Source: Hemicordylus capensis
Lineage: Eukaryota > Chordata > Lepidosauria > Squamata > Cordylidae
Reading direction: 5' to 3'
DNA: 64,000 bases
Assembly: GCF_027244095.1 (NCBI RefSeq)
Contig: NC_069665.1
Location: 4,094,501 to 4,158,500 of the forward strand
Shown: piece after piece, positions 11,041-22,149 of the stretch
How positions within the stretch are numbered: the first letter of the stretch is position 1
Layout of the letters: each line of letters begins with the position of its first letter
Program-made: the position numbers and the translations under genes
The notes under the pieces: model-generated
Databases searched by the model: none
Seen by the model: only the letters and a program-made list of their open reading frames with translations
Told to the model about the DNA's origin: nothing

Positions 11041-12190
11041 CATGAGCATGGGGGTCCTGCAGCAGAAGCTTTTCTTTTGTACTTATGGCAGCGAATGTTT
11101 AGGGCAGGTTGGCTGCAGACTCCCAAATGCTGGAGATGCAAGTAAGAGGTGGGAGGTGATTTGTGCCTGCCCTGTTCTGGCCATTTTGGTTGGAAATTCA
11201 TCAGATGGTTAAAAAAGGTTCATGTTATTTTGGATTATATCCCCCAATTGTGCAATTTATCTTTGTCTCAAGAATTGTGGGGGGTTTTGAGCATGGGGAA
11301 TTGCCAAAAGGATTGTTAGACAACACTGGAAGGATATATCTACTCCTGATTTGGAGACACGGATTATGACTTTGAATAAATGGCAGGGGAATAAGATCTT
11401 TCTCTCTCTACCGCTGCCCCCTCCCCACCCCCACCCCCCGCTTCAATACATTTGGCTGTTTGCAAAGGGAAATGTACTTCTTATTTGAAACCAGAATATA
11501 ACAGGATCCTTAGAACACAACACCACAATCCCTGAATTTGAGCCTTTTAGGTGTGATGAAAAGAAGCAGATTGGAAAGAAATGTCACACTTGGTCACAAG
11601 AGGGTTCTTTCTGTCCCCACCAGCCCTGTCCTAAGCACACACTATACTGGAACTGGAAGCATATCACCATTCCCATGGGTGCACCTCCTCCCCGGTAAGT
11701 GTGCAACAGAGTTCTGCAAGCTTAACTGGCAGGAATTGTCCATATGCAAAGAGTGAGGAGCAGAAGGCACATCACAGCTCTTCATTTTATTTATATTCTT
11801 TGCAGTTACATTCCAATGTTCTTCCTGAAACAAGGTTTTGAAATACCACCAAACAGGGATGAAAATGACACATTTAGAAATACATCAAGAAAATGCAGCA
11901 GCCATCACAATGCCAGTCAACTTGCTCCATAGGCCTGGCCACAAAACATCTTGGCTGAGGTTGGCAGGGAGCTCCCAAAGAAAGCCTTGCTTGAGCCCAA
12001 GCACCAGAGGAAGAGGCACACCACACAAGTTCTCACCTCTTTGGGAGCCTTTGCTTTGGGCAGCTCTTTCTAGGCTAAAAACCACCAGGGATGCTGCCGG
12101 CAAGGTTGATGGAGCAGGAAAGCAGTGTGAGCTGGGAAAAGCAAGCAGTGCCCTAATGAAGGCAGAAGCATTTTGGATACATGACGGCGA
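11041..12190. other. apparently unique sequence, no gene recognised
   Basis: The open frames are short and unsupported. Bases 11,400-11,445 are a C-rich tract. No repeat with clear ends was recognised. Confidence 0.35.
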
Positions 12191-12194
12191 GAAA

Positions 12195-12367
12195 TACTCC
12201 AAAGCTGGTCTTGCAGTAGCAAGCATGAATTGTCCCCTTTGCTAAGCAGGGTCTGCCCTGGTTACATCTGAATGGGAGACTACATGGGAGCACTGTAAGA
12301 AATTCCCCTTAGGGAATGGGGCCGCTCTGGGAAGAGCATGTCTCAGGTTCCCTCCCTGGCATCCCCA
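12195..12367 (+). repeat. 5S rRNA-headed SINE, 3' truncated
   Basis: It contains the 5S-like head (GCTAAGCAGGGTCTGCCCTGG, AATGGGAGACT, GGAGCACTG) and the tRNA-like middle (GGGGCCGCTCTGGGAAGAGCA). It stops after the CCCTCCCTGGCATC part of the body. Confidence 0.65.
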
Positions 12368-14171
12368 GTTATTCTGGGCACTTGAACACACATGTACATT
12401 TTGAACACACAGACTAACAAACCCCAGTGCTTACAGGGCATCCAAAAACTTACCCGACCACATTTTCCTCTGTCCCCCCTAGCTATGTCTAAACTACAGA
12501 TTTTAAACCAAATTGAGCCCCACTTCAGAATTCTGGTCCCAAGTCAAGGGAGTGTAGTTGCCTAAAAGGTGAGATTTTTGTAGCAGCTCAGCAAAGCACA
12601 GTTCCCAGAGGTTTTGGAAAAGGGAGTGGGAAAGTATGACAGTCAAATGGTTCTGAAAGGCTTCATTTGCAGAGGAGATGTTGTGCCTCTCAGTGGCGAA
12701 AAGCAGGTGTGAAGAGCTGGATGCCCTCCCGCTCTGCCCATCTCAGGAAAAAGCTGCTCTCTGGTTCTTCAGTGGTCTCACTTTCTCTCTTGCAGCTTTG
12801 ACATGGCCCATTTCACCCAGCGCTTTTCAGGATCAGCACAGACCTTCCGGCCAGCTTTTGTGACCAGCCTGTTGAAAGAAGACAAGACAGCTTGGCCTTG
12901 GAAATTATACCTGAAGGAAGTCCACATCTTCTGGAGAGATATCCGCCTCCCTTTTCTCCTGCACTCATATTCCCTCCTCCAGGTCAAACTGTGGCTGAAT
13001 TGGTGGCGTTAGGCCTGGAGCTGGTGGGAGGAGGACCCCTTCTAAAGCCCAAGCAGCATGTGGGAGAAGGAAGCTGAACCCTCCCCACTCCTAGGGCTTC
13101 CCTCCCCACAGTCCATTCACAGGACTGCTTCTTCCGCCAGCCAGGCTCTGACACCTCAAGTGAGCCCAATGGGGAGAAAAGTGCCAGTGGGGAGCTGGGC
13201 TGCAGCTGCAGGCCTATCGGCTGCTCCTGGGGACAATGCTGGAAGCCAGCTTGGGATATGTGGGCATGCCTTGGATGTGCCTTGTGCCAGGGGGCAGCTG
13301 GTTGCATGACGTGGGTCCATAAGTGCCCCTGGTGATCAGGAGAGCTGGATCTGTGCCCAGCAGACTCTTGCCCTGGACTTTCTGGCATCACATTCTGTAG
13401 GTGCACAGATCGGCTACTCTACTGGGACCCAGTTAGCAGGTGTCCAACACATGGCTGGATGGAGCCTCTCTATGCCAGACGGAATGTGCTTGATTGACTT
13501 TCTTGGCTGAATTTACATGGGTTGCATTGGTCCCAACAATGGGACCATCGAGGGGTCTGGGGCCGTGGCAGGCAAATGAGTGGTGCCCGCAGTGGGGGAC
13601 AAGGTGGGGTGTCTCTACTCACTGCCCTCTTTTGCACTCACCACCTGAAGTCATCACCCCCCCAGCCTCATGGGGGAGCCACTTCTAAGTTTCATTACCC
13701 TGGTTCAATCAATGCCTAGTTCACAGATCAGCACTTACTTGGGAGGCTTCACAGAATGGGATTATTGAAACGAGAGCAACATCTCCAGTTAAGGATGCAT
13801 GGTGGGTATGCCCGTAGCGGATTGTTAAAGGAATAAGGAAGTGGAGAGGAAGGCATATTCTGTACTTACACGACAGCATTGAGATAGCAGTCATCGGTAG
13901 TCTGGTAGAAAGATCTCAGATCTCTCCAGCGAAGTGGTGAAGTACTATATTGCTCACAACACTCAACGGACTTGGGAGGATGCAATGCTAAGGCAGAGAA
14001 ATTGAGGAGAGAACGTGAGGGGGGGTGTTCTGGAAAAAATTCATATTGATTGGCATGGAGACATAGTACCTGCAGTCCATAGCCAGACCTGCCAGCTCCC
14101 AGAGCCGGAATCAGATGAACCTCCTCATCAGATGACAGCTTTATCATGGCATGAACCAGGATGAGGAAGAT
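12368..14171. other. apparently unique sequence, no gene recognised
   Basis: A frame at 12,803-13,012 (69 codons, plus) follows a plausible splice acceptor (TCTCTCTTGCAG near 12,795) but shows no family similarity that I recognise. A C-rich stretch lies near 13,650. I make no gene call. Confidence 0.35.
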
Positions 14172-14385
14172 GTTCCCCTTAGGGGATGGGGCCACTCTGG
14201 GAAAAGCACCTGCCTGCTTGCATACAGACGGTCCCAAGTTCCCTTCCTGGCAACATCTCCAGATAGGGCTGGGAGAGGCTCCTGCCTGCAACCTTGGAAA
14301 AGCTGCTGCCAGTCTGGGTAGACAGTACTGAGCTAGATGGACCAAGGGTCTGACTCATTATATGGCAGCTTCCTGTGCTCCTAAG
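14172..14385 (+). repeat. SINE of the 5S/tRNA family, 5S head mostly missing
   Basis: It begins in the junction block (TGTTCCCCTTAGGGGATGG). A well-preserved tRNA-like middle follows (GGGGCCACTCTGGGAAAAGCACCTGC ... GGTCCCAAGTTCCCTTCC), then the body and the TATATGGCAGCTTCCTGTGCTCC tail. This copy shows best that the middle section comes from a tRNA: its A- and B-box positions can still be traced. Confidence 0.65.
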
Positions 14386-14589
14386 ACTTCCTTAGTAAGC
14401 TTGCTGGCCAGCCCCTTGCCTAGGAATGGGAAAGGGGCAGTATTGCCATGAATGCATTATGCAGATAGAATGCTGCTTCATCTGCGTTTCAGCTTCCCCC
14501 TGTATCTGCTGAGCTTCGACCATATTTTAACATTAGGGAGTGAGCATCACATGCTTTGGAAAGCTCCCCCTTCTGATTTCTGCACAGCT

Positions 14590-14735
14590 GGGAGTTCAAT
14601 GTGGTATAGTGGTTAGAGCGTTGGATGGGGACCCAAGAGACCTGGGTTAAAATGCCCACTCAGTGCTGAAAGCTCACTGGGCCTCTCTCTCTCTCTCTCT
14701 CTCTCTCAGGCTAGCCTAGCTCACAGGGATGTTGG
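14590..14735 (+). repeat. MIR/CORE-like tRNA SINE fragment with (CT)n
   Basis: A tRNA-like head is present: GTGGTATAGTGGTTAGAGCG matches an A box and CTGGGTTAAAATGCCC a B box. A (CT)n run at about 14,682-14,709 follows, then the CTAGCCTAGCTCACAGGGATGTTG block typical of such SINEs in reptiles. Confidence 0.55.
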
Positions 14736-14838
14736 GAGCATAACGGGGGCGGGGGGGAGGAAGACAGCCATATAAGCTGTCCTGAGCTCAGGGGCCCAGC
14801 AAGGTCGGAGTGGGCTCTGGGACAAAAGCCAAGGTGGG

Positions 14839-15895
14839 CAGAGGCGTATCTAGGGGAAATAGCACCTGGGGCAAACACTGAAATTGCGCCGCCTGTCCAA
14901 GCATCTGACACCCATCTTTCAGATAACTTTACCATAATATCAGCTCAAAAATACAAGTCAAGCTCATTAATCTTTTAATATTTCAAAAACTATTTTAGCA
15001 GTGGACATAGCCAGACCAAAAAATGCTGGAAAACTACAAATTTCAGTATGTGGGGGCTCATGAAATACCCAAATACTATGTGGAGGTGTACTTGGAAAAC
15101 TAAACAGAAGTTCCTGCCTAATTCTCTACTATGTATTGTAGCATCACCATTACATAAGTTTTAAAAATCAATGGAGAATTTGACTTTTCCCAGATACTCT
15201 GTAAATAATTAAAGGATATGCAGAGTAAACTGTGTCACTGCTTGGAATATATTCTAGTCTTTCAGAAAGACAGTTAAAATGAGAGAAAGAGAGCAAGAAA
15301 CTCCCAGTGGGCCTTAATATTAAGGATTTCACACTGATTCAAAGACAAACTCACCATTAATAGCCATATTAGCAAGACGTCACATTTAACTCACTTATCA
15401 CAAGAAGCAAAGTAAGAGCAAGTGAATACAATTCTAGCTCATAAGCATCAGCTCAGTATTCACAAGCCCTGATTCTCTGTACATAGTGCCAATCTGAATA
15501 TGTGTACAGTGACTTATATTATATATTATTATTTTTTTACCTGTAGCCCCTTCAGGGGGCTTCCTAAAGGCTGGGGGGGGGGGTTGCAAAGGTTCCTCCC
15601 CCCCCACTGGCCTCTAGGGCCTCACAGGGACCATTTGAGCATGTGCAGTGGCCATTTTTTAAAATATTTTTTTTAAATGGCCACTGAAAACAAAATGGCC
15701 ACTGCACATGCTCAAATGGCCTCTGCAAGGCCTGGCAATACCTAGGGCCTCACAGAGGCCATTTGAGCATGCACGGTGGCCATTTTGTTTTTGGCAGCCA
15801 TTTTTTTAAAAAAAATAATTTTGCAAAATAGCGCCCCCCTTCAAGTGGCGCCCAGGGCACATGCCCTGCCTGCCCTACCCCTAGATATGCCCCTA
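14839..15895. mobile_element. non-autonomous hAT-type element, 1,057 bp, with TSD AAGGTGGG
   Basis: The element starts CAGAGGCGTATCTAGGGG and ends with the near-complement CCCCTAGATATGCCCCTA. It is flanked on both sides by a perfect 8-bp direct repeat AAGGTGGG (14,831-14,838 and 15,896-15,903). No transposase frame is present. Its two sub-terminal regions match those of the element at 17,322-19,634 in reverse orientation (AAACACTGAAATTGCGCC and GCGCCCAGGGCAC), so the two are of one family. An internal inverted pair with ATTTGAGCATG lies near 15,630-15,780. The 8-bp duplication and CAG-type ends fit the hAT superfamily. Confidence 0.8.
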
Positions 15896-16343
15896 AAGGT
15901 GGGCCCCTGTCCCCTCCTCCCTCCTGCCGTCTCCTTTGGAGTGAGGAAAGGGGGGATGAAAGAGCAAGCTGTCATCCTACTGATCCCACACCCTCGTGTG
16001 CCCAGGGACATTCATCTCTCCACCAGCTTTGTTCTGTTGTAGCTGGGTTCCTGCCTGAACTGCCTGGACCAAAGGGAAGAGATATCATCACATAACATTG
16101 GACTGCTGTTAAGAGCATTGAGTTTTTCTTCCCCCCGATCCATCAGCAATATTATCTGTATCTTTGTCCTTAGCTAGGGCTGGGCTCTGGCTGGCTGCAG
16201 CTCTCCGAGGCAGCAAGAGCTGGGCTCTGACTGGCAGCAGGTCCTCTTCCCAATCCTGCTACCTGAAGCGCTTTAGCTGGAGACTGGCCCTGGGTCCCTG
16301 TTTGTTCTCCCCACACAGGCTCAAATAAGAGCTAGGCACTCAC

Positions 16344-16410
16344 CTGATACATGTTGATAAGAAACAGCCAGGACCAGGGCGACCAGGAGAGCTGTCTTCA
16401 GACTGGTCAT
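16344..16410 (-). CDS. signal-peptide exon of a small secreted protein (first coding exon)
   Basis: On the minus strand an ATG at 16,410-16,408 opens a frame reading MTSLKTALLVALVLAVSYQH then VS. This is a typical secretory signal: a Lys-containing start, a long Leu/Val/Ala core and a small-residue exit. The exon ends at a consensus donor, CAG|GTGAGTG, after the first base of a codon (phase 1), as is usual for signal-peptide exons of small secreted families. A TATA-like AGTATATTAA lies about 100 bases upstream. The start is preferred over an upstream in-frame start because it sits right at the hydrophobic segment. No downstream exon was recognised in 14-16.3 kb, so the mature protein and family remain unknown. 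A homologous 5' region occurs at 1-400. Confidence 0.6.
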
Positions 16411-16800
16411 GGTGTCTTCTGAAAGGGTGGCTGCTCTTCTCTCCTGCTGATGTCTCTCCTTCTCTTTCAAAGCAGGAGATGGTGGTTTTGCTGATGAAGG
16501 TACCTGCTTAATATACTCCTCGATCTGCTCCCCCTCCCCACATGAAACTCCAGGGAATATTCCACCAGTCTTCTTCCACCCACAGTGGCTCAAAGTTTCA
16601 GAGAAAACTCAAAATGTCAGTTCAGTCTTGCTTCTCCATTCTAGGGAAAGGAGGCCAAGAGCCCCCAAGTAAAATCACCGTGCCATACCCGAGCATCCTG
16701 AGCAGAAGTGAAACCAGACGTGCATCTCTGGAAAAACCAAGTACCAGAACAGCAAGAGCTGGAATCTACCGTGCCCTTTGGAAGGGGATCGGGGGGGGGT
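16411..16800 (-). promoter_or_regulatory. 5'UTR and promoter flank shared with 1-400
   Basis: About 390 bases are alignable with window bases 1-400, including the TATA-like element on the minus strand (about 16,512-16,522) and a conserved block CATGAAACTCCAGGGAATATTCCA (minus-strand complement). Conservation between two gene copies over this flank supports its being the promoter side of the duplicated genes. Factor sites were not resolved. Confidence 0.5.
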
Positions 16801-16974
16801 TCCATTCTGAGCCCCAGAGCAGGAGGCAGGCTGAGGTCTGACAAGCTGGGGCAGATGTGATCTGTTTTTGCTGACTTGGAGAAATGCTCAGCCTTTTCCA
16901 ACTTCATTTGGGGCTCAGCACGTATATTTGGACAAATAACTCAAACTAGCTGGGCCGGGCAAAGCTTTCAAAGT

Positions 16975-17135
16975 AGTTTTTATGGAAAAAGAATAAGGAA
17001 GCGATGGTCCCCTGTCCCCCGGAGGGCTTCACAGTCTAAGAGAAACACAAGGGAGACCCCAGCAACTGGAGGGATGCTGTGCTGGGGATGGATAGGGCCA
17101 GTTGCTCTCCCTCTGCTAAATATAAGAGGATTCAA
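16975..17135 (-). repeat. dispersed retroposon 3' block
   Basis: In reverse complement it has the TTTAGCAGAGGGAGAGCAACTGGCCC ... CCCCAGCACAGCATCCCTCCAGTTGCTGG ... AGACTGTGAAGCCCTCCGG order of the family described at 4,440. Confidence 0.55.
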
Positions 17136-17321
17136 TTAAAGGCAAAAGCAAGGTTTGGTTTACAGGATAGTTATGGGTGCAGCAGCTTCAACTGAACTCC
17201 AAAAAATGAGAAAATCCGATGCCCCGTGATGTTCGCGCCATGAGGGCATGAGATCCATCTGATGCCCAGTCTGAGATATTGGATTGGCCTACAAAATCAT
17301 AACCATGGAAACACAATTTGG

Positions 17322-19634
17322 CATAGGCATAACGATAGGGGGGGCAGGGGGGCACGTGCCCTGGGTGCCATCTTTCCGGGTCACGTGGGGGGCGCTGCCA
17401 TGACCCCCGCCGATCCAATTTTTTTTTAAAAAAAAAATAATACAAAGTTCTCCGGCAAGGGAGCGCGTCGGCGCCCCCCCAATGGTCCCTTCCGTGCCTG
17501 TGGCCCCCCCACCATTGCTTTGCTGGCCAGCCTGCCTGCCTGGCTTGGCGGCGGGCGCCATGGCGGGCGCCTTTAACGCTTACTGCTGTGCTTGCCTGTG
17601 GCTGCTGAGGCTCGCTCTGGAACTTCAGGCGCCGCCGCGCCAGCCAGAGAGGCCCTCTACTGGCCCAGCCGCCGGGTCTCTACACGCACGCACGCACGCG
17701 CGACTCGGCCGGCGGCGTGCCAAGTTGCGCTGCGCAATGCGCATGCGTGCGTCCATCCTCCCAGCTCGGTTCGCCTGGCTGGCTGCACGTGGCGCGGTCT
17801 CGGACTCGAGTCGCGGAGCCGAGGAGACCGTCGTTGCTGGGGCTGCCTGGGGGCTGCACCAGGCGCAGGCCTCTCTACAGCCCTCCTTACAAACCTGGAT
17901 TGCTGAGGCAGGGGCCGAGAGAGAGAGAGAGAGAGAGAGAGAGCTCGTGTCGTGCCCCACTTGGGGAGCTTCCCGGAAGCGTCTGGCCGTCCTCTGTCGG
18001 AAACAGGACAGAGACCTTGCTCACTGGACCTTTGATCTTTGATTGCAGTGTGGAGAGTTGGGGGTTGCAGCGGGGAAAGGAAAAGGTAAGCAATTGTGTG
18101 GAGAATCTGTGTCTGTGTGCGCGCCCCCCCCCCAATCCTGGAATGGGCTCACATCCCTCGGGATCCCTCAGACAGGAAGCATTAAATTATTTTAATTGCC
18201 TAAGCTTTGTTTGTGTCCGCCTGTGTGGGGAGGCAGAGAGAATGGAAAAGCCTCAATTTGCACAGGGGATATTTCCTTTCTTTTCGTTCTTTTTGTTTTT
18301 GCTTTCTGTCTCTTCCATCCATGCTATTAAGATTGCAGGAAGTGGGGACGGGATTTTAATTTTTTTGTTTAATAGTATTAATGCATTGGCTGGCTGCAGT
18401 TTGCAGAGTATTGATCCGCTGGGCGCAGCCACTCCAAAGAAGAGCAGGAGCAGGAAAAGGCTGTGTTTACATACTTTTCTTTTTCTTTTTTTAACCCGGC
18501 ACGGTCGCATTTCCAAGTTTGCAAGGCTTATTCCTCTTTAAAGCATTTTGGCTTGATGTCCTTTTGCAGCTGTTATCCCACCCCTCCCGCAAAAACTTCG
18601 AAAGAAAGATCAAATTAGCAATCTCACATCAACAGATGCATTTTAAAAACATATCTATTTTAACTCTCAAAGCTGAACCTTGCGTTGGGGTGGCAGGAGT
18701 GGACTTTGCTTTTTAAGAAAAAAAAGTTTAAGGGACTTTATTCTAATGCACGACTGTGATCCTAGAATAACCGGGGTTGTTTGTCAAGAAGAACATGAAC
18801 AGATTTTCCCCTAGGGATTTCTTTTCATTTTCAACTCTGTACTTTGGCCAAGGAAAGAACCAATAGCAATCTGTGGGATTTTGGGATAAGCAGAGTGTGG
18901 GAATTTGCAAAAGAGAGAGTGATGTGTTTCCTTGTTGCTCATAAATAAAGCCCCCTCCCTGGAATCTCCAAGGATTTTTTGCTTTCTTATAAGAAGTTTC
19001 TATCAGACCTAGGAGAGATTTGGAGGCATGTGATGTTGCAATTATTATTGATGGTTTTTTTTTTCTTTTTAAAGGAATGAAATTCTTTTAGCAAACTTAT
19101 TGGCAACATGTCTGATGTGAGCTGTAGGGAAGGGTTGTCTGCTAATGTATTTTGTACCTTTCTCATGTTTAGTATTTGAAGATGCGAGAAATGTTAGAAT
19201 CTTTTTTTCTCTCCAAATCAGAATTAATTTTATTCAGATATTAAAATGTAGGCAGCTGTGTTAGGATAGCTATTAACTATAGTCGTAGCTCTGTTAGTTT
19301 CCATCTTGGCCTTTTAGAGGTGAGTTTCCTGGTGCTAAATAAAAGCCTTCTTCCAGCCAAGTTGCTATAAACTGGATTCTGAGTGATGCTTGTTCTCTGA
19401 CTCCACCTCCCATTTTTGGTTCCTGCTTCTGGTTTCTGTTGTTCCACTAACCTCTTGTTCTGGATTTTTTCCCTGGTCACACATTTTCCCCAAAATATTT
19501 TATTTATTTATTTTAAAGAAAAATAATCTACAGAACAAACTAGAGAGGGGGCAGGGGGGCGCAGCGGGGGGTGGGGGGGTGGGGCGCAATTTCAGTGTTT
19601 GCCCCGGGCGCCGTTTTCCCTAGTTACGCCTCTG
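17322..19634. mobile_element. hAT-type element, 2,313 bp, with TSD CAATTTGG
   Basis: The ends CATAGGCATAACGATAGGG and CCCTAGTTACGCCTCTG are imperfect inverted repeats. A perfect 8-bp direct repeat CAATTTGG flanks them (17,314-17,321 and 19,635-19,642). Both sub-terminal regions match the 14,839 element in opposite orientation. No transposase domain was recognised, so it is non-autonomous. Unlike its 1-kb relative it contains a CpG-rich block at 17,480-18,085 followed by a splice donor and an AT-rich intron-like stretch. Confidence 0.8.
17480..18085 (+). promoter_or_regulatory. CpG-rich promoter-like block with splice donor inside the hAT element
   Basis: The block is very GC- and CpG-rich compared with its neighbours. 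TGCGCATGCGTG (17,738-17,749) matches the NRF1 consensus YGCGCAYGCGCR with one mismatch, and a (CACG)n run lies just before it. The block ends GGAAAAG|GTAAGCAA at 18,085/18,086, a consensus donor, after which the base composition turns AT-rich as in an intron. It may be the promoter and non-coding first exon of the ancestral transposon, or a captured host promoter. Open frames across it are GC artefacts. Confidence 0.45.
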
Positions 19635-19642
19635 CAATTTGG

Positions 19643-20060
19643 CTAGGTCCTCCATGCTCCAAGGCACGACCTGTGTCGGCTGGTGGCAGTGGCAATGGTA
19701 AAGGCTGCGGACTCATGTGACAGCAGCATTTAAGAAGAATTTGGTAACGTGTGCCTCTGAGCATATGGTGAGTGCTGTTACACAGCCTTCATCCAACAGA
19801 AGTTAGAGTGTGTTGAATTATTTTTTGGCCGTTAAGGGTCGCTGTAGGAGAGATTGAGGGAGAGGAATTCTGAGGGGAGACTTTGAGAGAGAAAAGCTTC
19901 TTCCTGAGTAGCAACTGGATTGTTTATTGAGTGCTTGGGTCAGAAAGATCTGCATGGAGGGTGCAGAGAGTGGCCGCATTCTGCTATCAGTCACCTGTAG
20001 GTTCAGCAGCACTTAGACTGAGGCCTGAAACTGCAGACAAGCCTAAGATCTGCTTCTTTA
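19643..20060. other. no gene or repeat recognised
   Basis: Short open frames only. The stretch lies between the two hAT-type elements. Confidence 0.3.
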
Positions 20061-21480
20061 TAGGAACATAGGAAGCTGCAGGGGCGTAACTAGGTTGGAG
20101 TGGGCCCTGAGACAAGATTCTTAAATGGGCCCCCCCCGCCGAGAAATTTTTTAATAATAATAATAATAATTCGATTTCTATACCGCCCTTCCAAAAATGG
20201 CTCAGGGCGGTTTACAAAGAGAAAAAGGTGCCTCTTTGCCCAGTTAGCAGGGGACTTTTATTCTCACATTTCTGTCCTCATTCAAAACATACAAAAAACA
20301 GATGTACAAAATTGAGCAAATGAGAAGACACTAGAAACACTAATTATTAAAATGGGCCCCTTGCTGCAGATTAGCAAAGGAGACTTTCAACCATGCAGGG
20401 TGAGCCTATGTTTGTTTTCTCAGAATTCTGAACCAATTCAGTCAAGTTTGATTCCAGGAGGTTTTTCACAAGAGGCTTTTAAAGCCCTTTAACACGCCTC
20501 TCCTCCTCTGGAATGGAGGTGCTGCATTCACAGGTGGGCCAGATTGACCCTAAGGGGGGAAAATATAAAAGCACAACACATGCGTCACAGTTCTCACTCA
20601 TGTCTCAGTTCTCACTCAGACCTGGGTTGCAAAACAACTTGATTGATTAATTAATTAATACATAAATAAATTTGTTCCAGAAGTTTTTGTAATTTCCTGC
20701 CATGAAACAAACCACTTATAGGACTTTTTAGAGGGTTTTTTTTTAAGCCAGCAAATTTTCCAATCAGTTTTAAATTAAATATTCAGAGACTTCTCAGTCT
20801 CCCCCCCCCCCATCAAAGCCCTATGGCAAGCAGATCCCTATATAGGGGGTGGGGGGGTGTAACCACAAAAAGGAATTCACATTCTACCTGGCAAAGGCTG
20901 AGCTGTCTGGCCTGGGCAGAAGAGGGTCTGCTGCAGAGAGCTGTAGTGGCCGCTCTGACTGCCAGCCTTCTTCCTGGGGCTTGCCAGCCTACTCGAATCC
21001 AGGCTTCACGGAGGCCTACACGGAGGCCTCCCTGGAAGCCCCATCGCCCACCCGCCGGTCAGCTGAGAGGCGCCCGGGAGGGAAGCAGCTGGCCTGCTGC
21101 TGGGATTGCCGACCAGGAGGACCAGCAGGAGAGAGGAGGGCAAACAGGGCAAGTGGCTGAAGGGTCTTGGGGCCGGGCAGGGGGCAATGGGGAGTCATGT
21201 GAGGTGTCTCTGGGGGGCCCCTCCAGGCAGTGGGGCCCCCAGACAACTGCCTCCTCCTGCCTAATGGTAGTTACGCCCCTGGGAAGCTGCCTTCTATTGA
21301 GTCAGACCCTTGGTCCATCCAGCTCAGTATTGTCTACACAGACTAGCAGCGGCTTCTCTAAGGCTGCAGGCTGGAGTCTCTTTCAGCCAGGGAGGGATGC
21401 TGCCAGGGAGGAAACTGGGAACCTTTTGCATGCAAGCATGCAGGTACTCTACCACTGAGCCCGTCCCGTTCACTGAGGGG
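20061..21480 (-). repeat. 5S/tRNA SINE split by a hAT-type insertion
   Basis: The 3' tip of the SINE (TAGGAACATAGGAAGCTG, 20,061-20,078) is separated from the rest (GGAAGCTGCCTTCTATTGAGTC ..., 21,282-21,480) by the element at 20,079-21,281. The SINE keeps a clear tRNA-like middle (CATGCAGGTACTCTACCACTGAGC) and the beginning of the 5S junction (ACTGAGGGGAATATC). Confidence 0.7.
20079..21281. mobile_element. non-autonomous hAT-type element, 1,203 bp, with TSD GGAAGCTG
   Basis: The ends CAGGGGCGTAACTAG and TAGTTACGCCCCTG are almost perfect inverted repeats. The 8-bp target duplication GGAAGCTG is perfect (20,071-20,078 and 21,282-21,289), and the host SINE is continuous once the element is skipped. 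No transposase domain was seen; a 211-codon frame (20,823-21,458) runs out of the element into the SINE and is not a gene. A LINE-like 3' block (ACCGCCCTTCCAAAAATGGC) with a short (TAA)n lies at 20,144-20,222. Confidence 0.85.
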
Positions 21481-21489
21481 AATATCTTT

Positions 21490-22149
21490 GGATCTTCATC
21501 AGAGACTGGGCATCGGATCTCATGGCCTCATGGCAGGAACATCACGGGACACTGAATTGCCTCATTTTTTTGGAGCTCAGCTGGAGTTTCCATACCCATA
21601 ACTATCCTGTAAACCAAAGGATTTTTGTTTGGTTTTGGTTTTTGCCTTTAAAGGAATATCCTTGCTTTTTAAAATGGAGGGTGTCGTGTGTGCCACACTC
21701 AGTATAATTGTGTTCAGAATAAGGCAAGTGAAAAATACTGTTTTAGCATTGCCGGGTATAATAAAGAGGCAGGTATTAGTGCTTGGGTTTATAACAAGCC
21801 ATAACTGTATTTAATAAAACTGGGAAATAGAGCAGGCATGGAGAAAAGTTGGTAATTTTTTATGGCTGAAGTAGAAGTGCCACTTGCACCCTCCTATGCT
21901 AACCAAAGCTGCACCTGTTAAGCGTCTGCCTGTCATGCAACTGTCCGGGCCCTCTGGCCCTTACAAGGAACTCAACAGCCCTTCCCCCTTAGGAAAGAAC
22001 AAGACTGGAGGGTGCTAAAAGCCATACAGGAGCACAGAGGCCTACCATAGCTCTGAGATAAAACGAAGGAAATAAAAGCAGATAGTGGTAAGAAGCACGG
22101 CCTGTGTGGTTCAGCCTGTTCTCCTGGTCACCTCAGAGACCCCTGCTAG
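21490..22149. other. no gene recognised
   Basis: Bases 21,490-21,610 echo 17,165-17,250 in reverse orientation (CATCGGATCTCATGGCCTCATGG and AACTATCCTGTAAACCAAA), so part is a dispersed repeat of unknown type. Nothing else was recognised. Confidence 0.35.

Noticed and set aside
12803-13012. possible 69-codon exon after a good splice acceptor
   Set aside because: No donor, homology or partner exon could be recognised. It was left as unannotated sequence.
17482-18541. overlapping plus-strand frames of 186 and 274 codons
   Set aside because: They lie in the CpG-rich block of a hAT-type element, include (GA)n-coded Arg-Glu repeats and cross the splice donor. No domain was seen.
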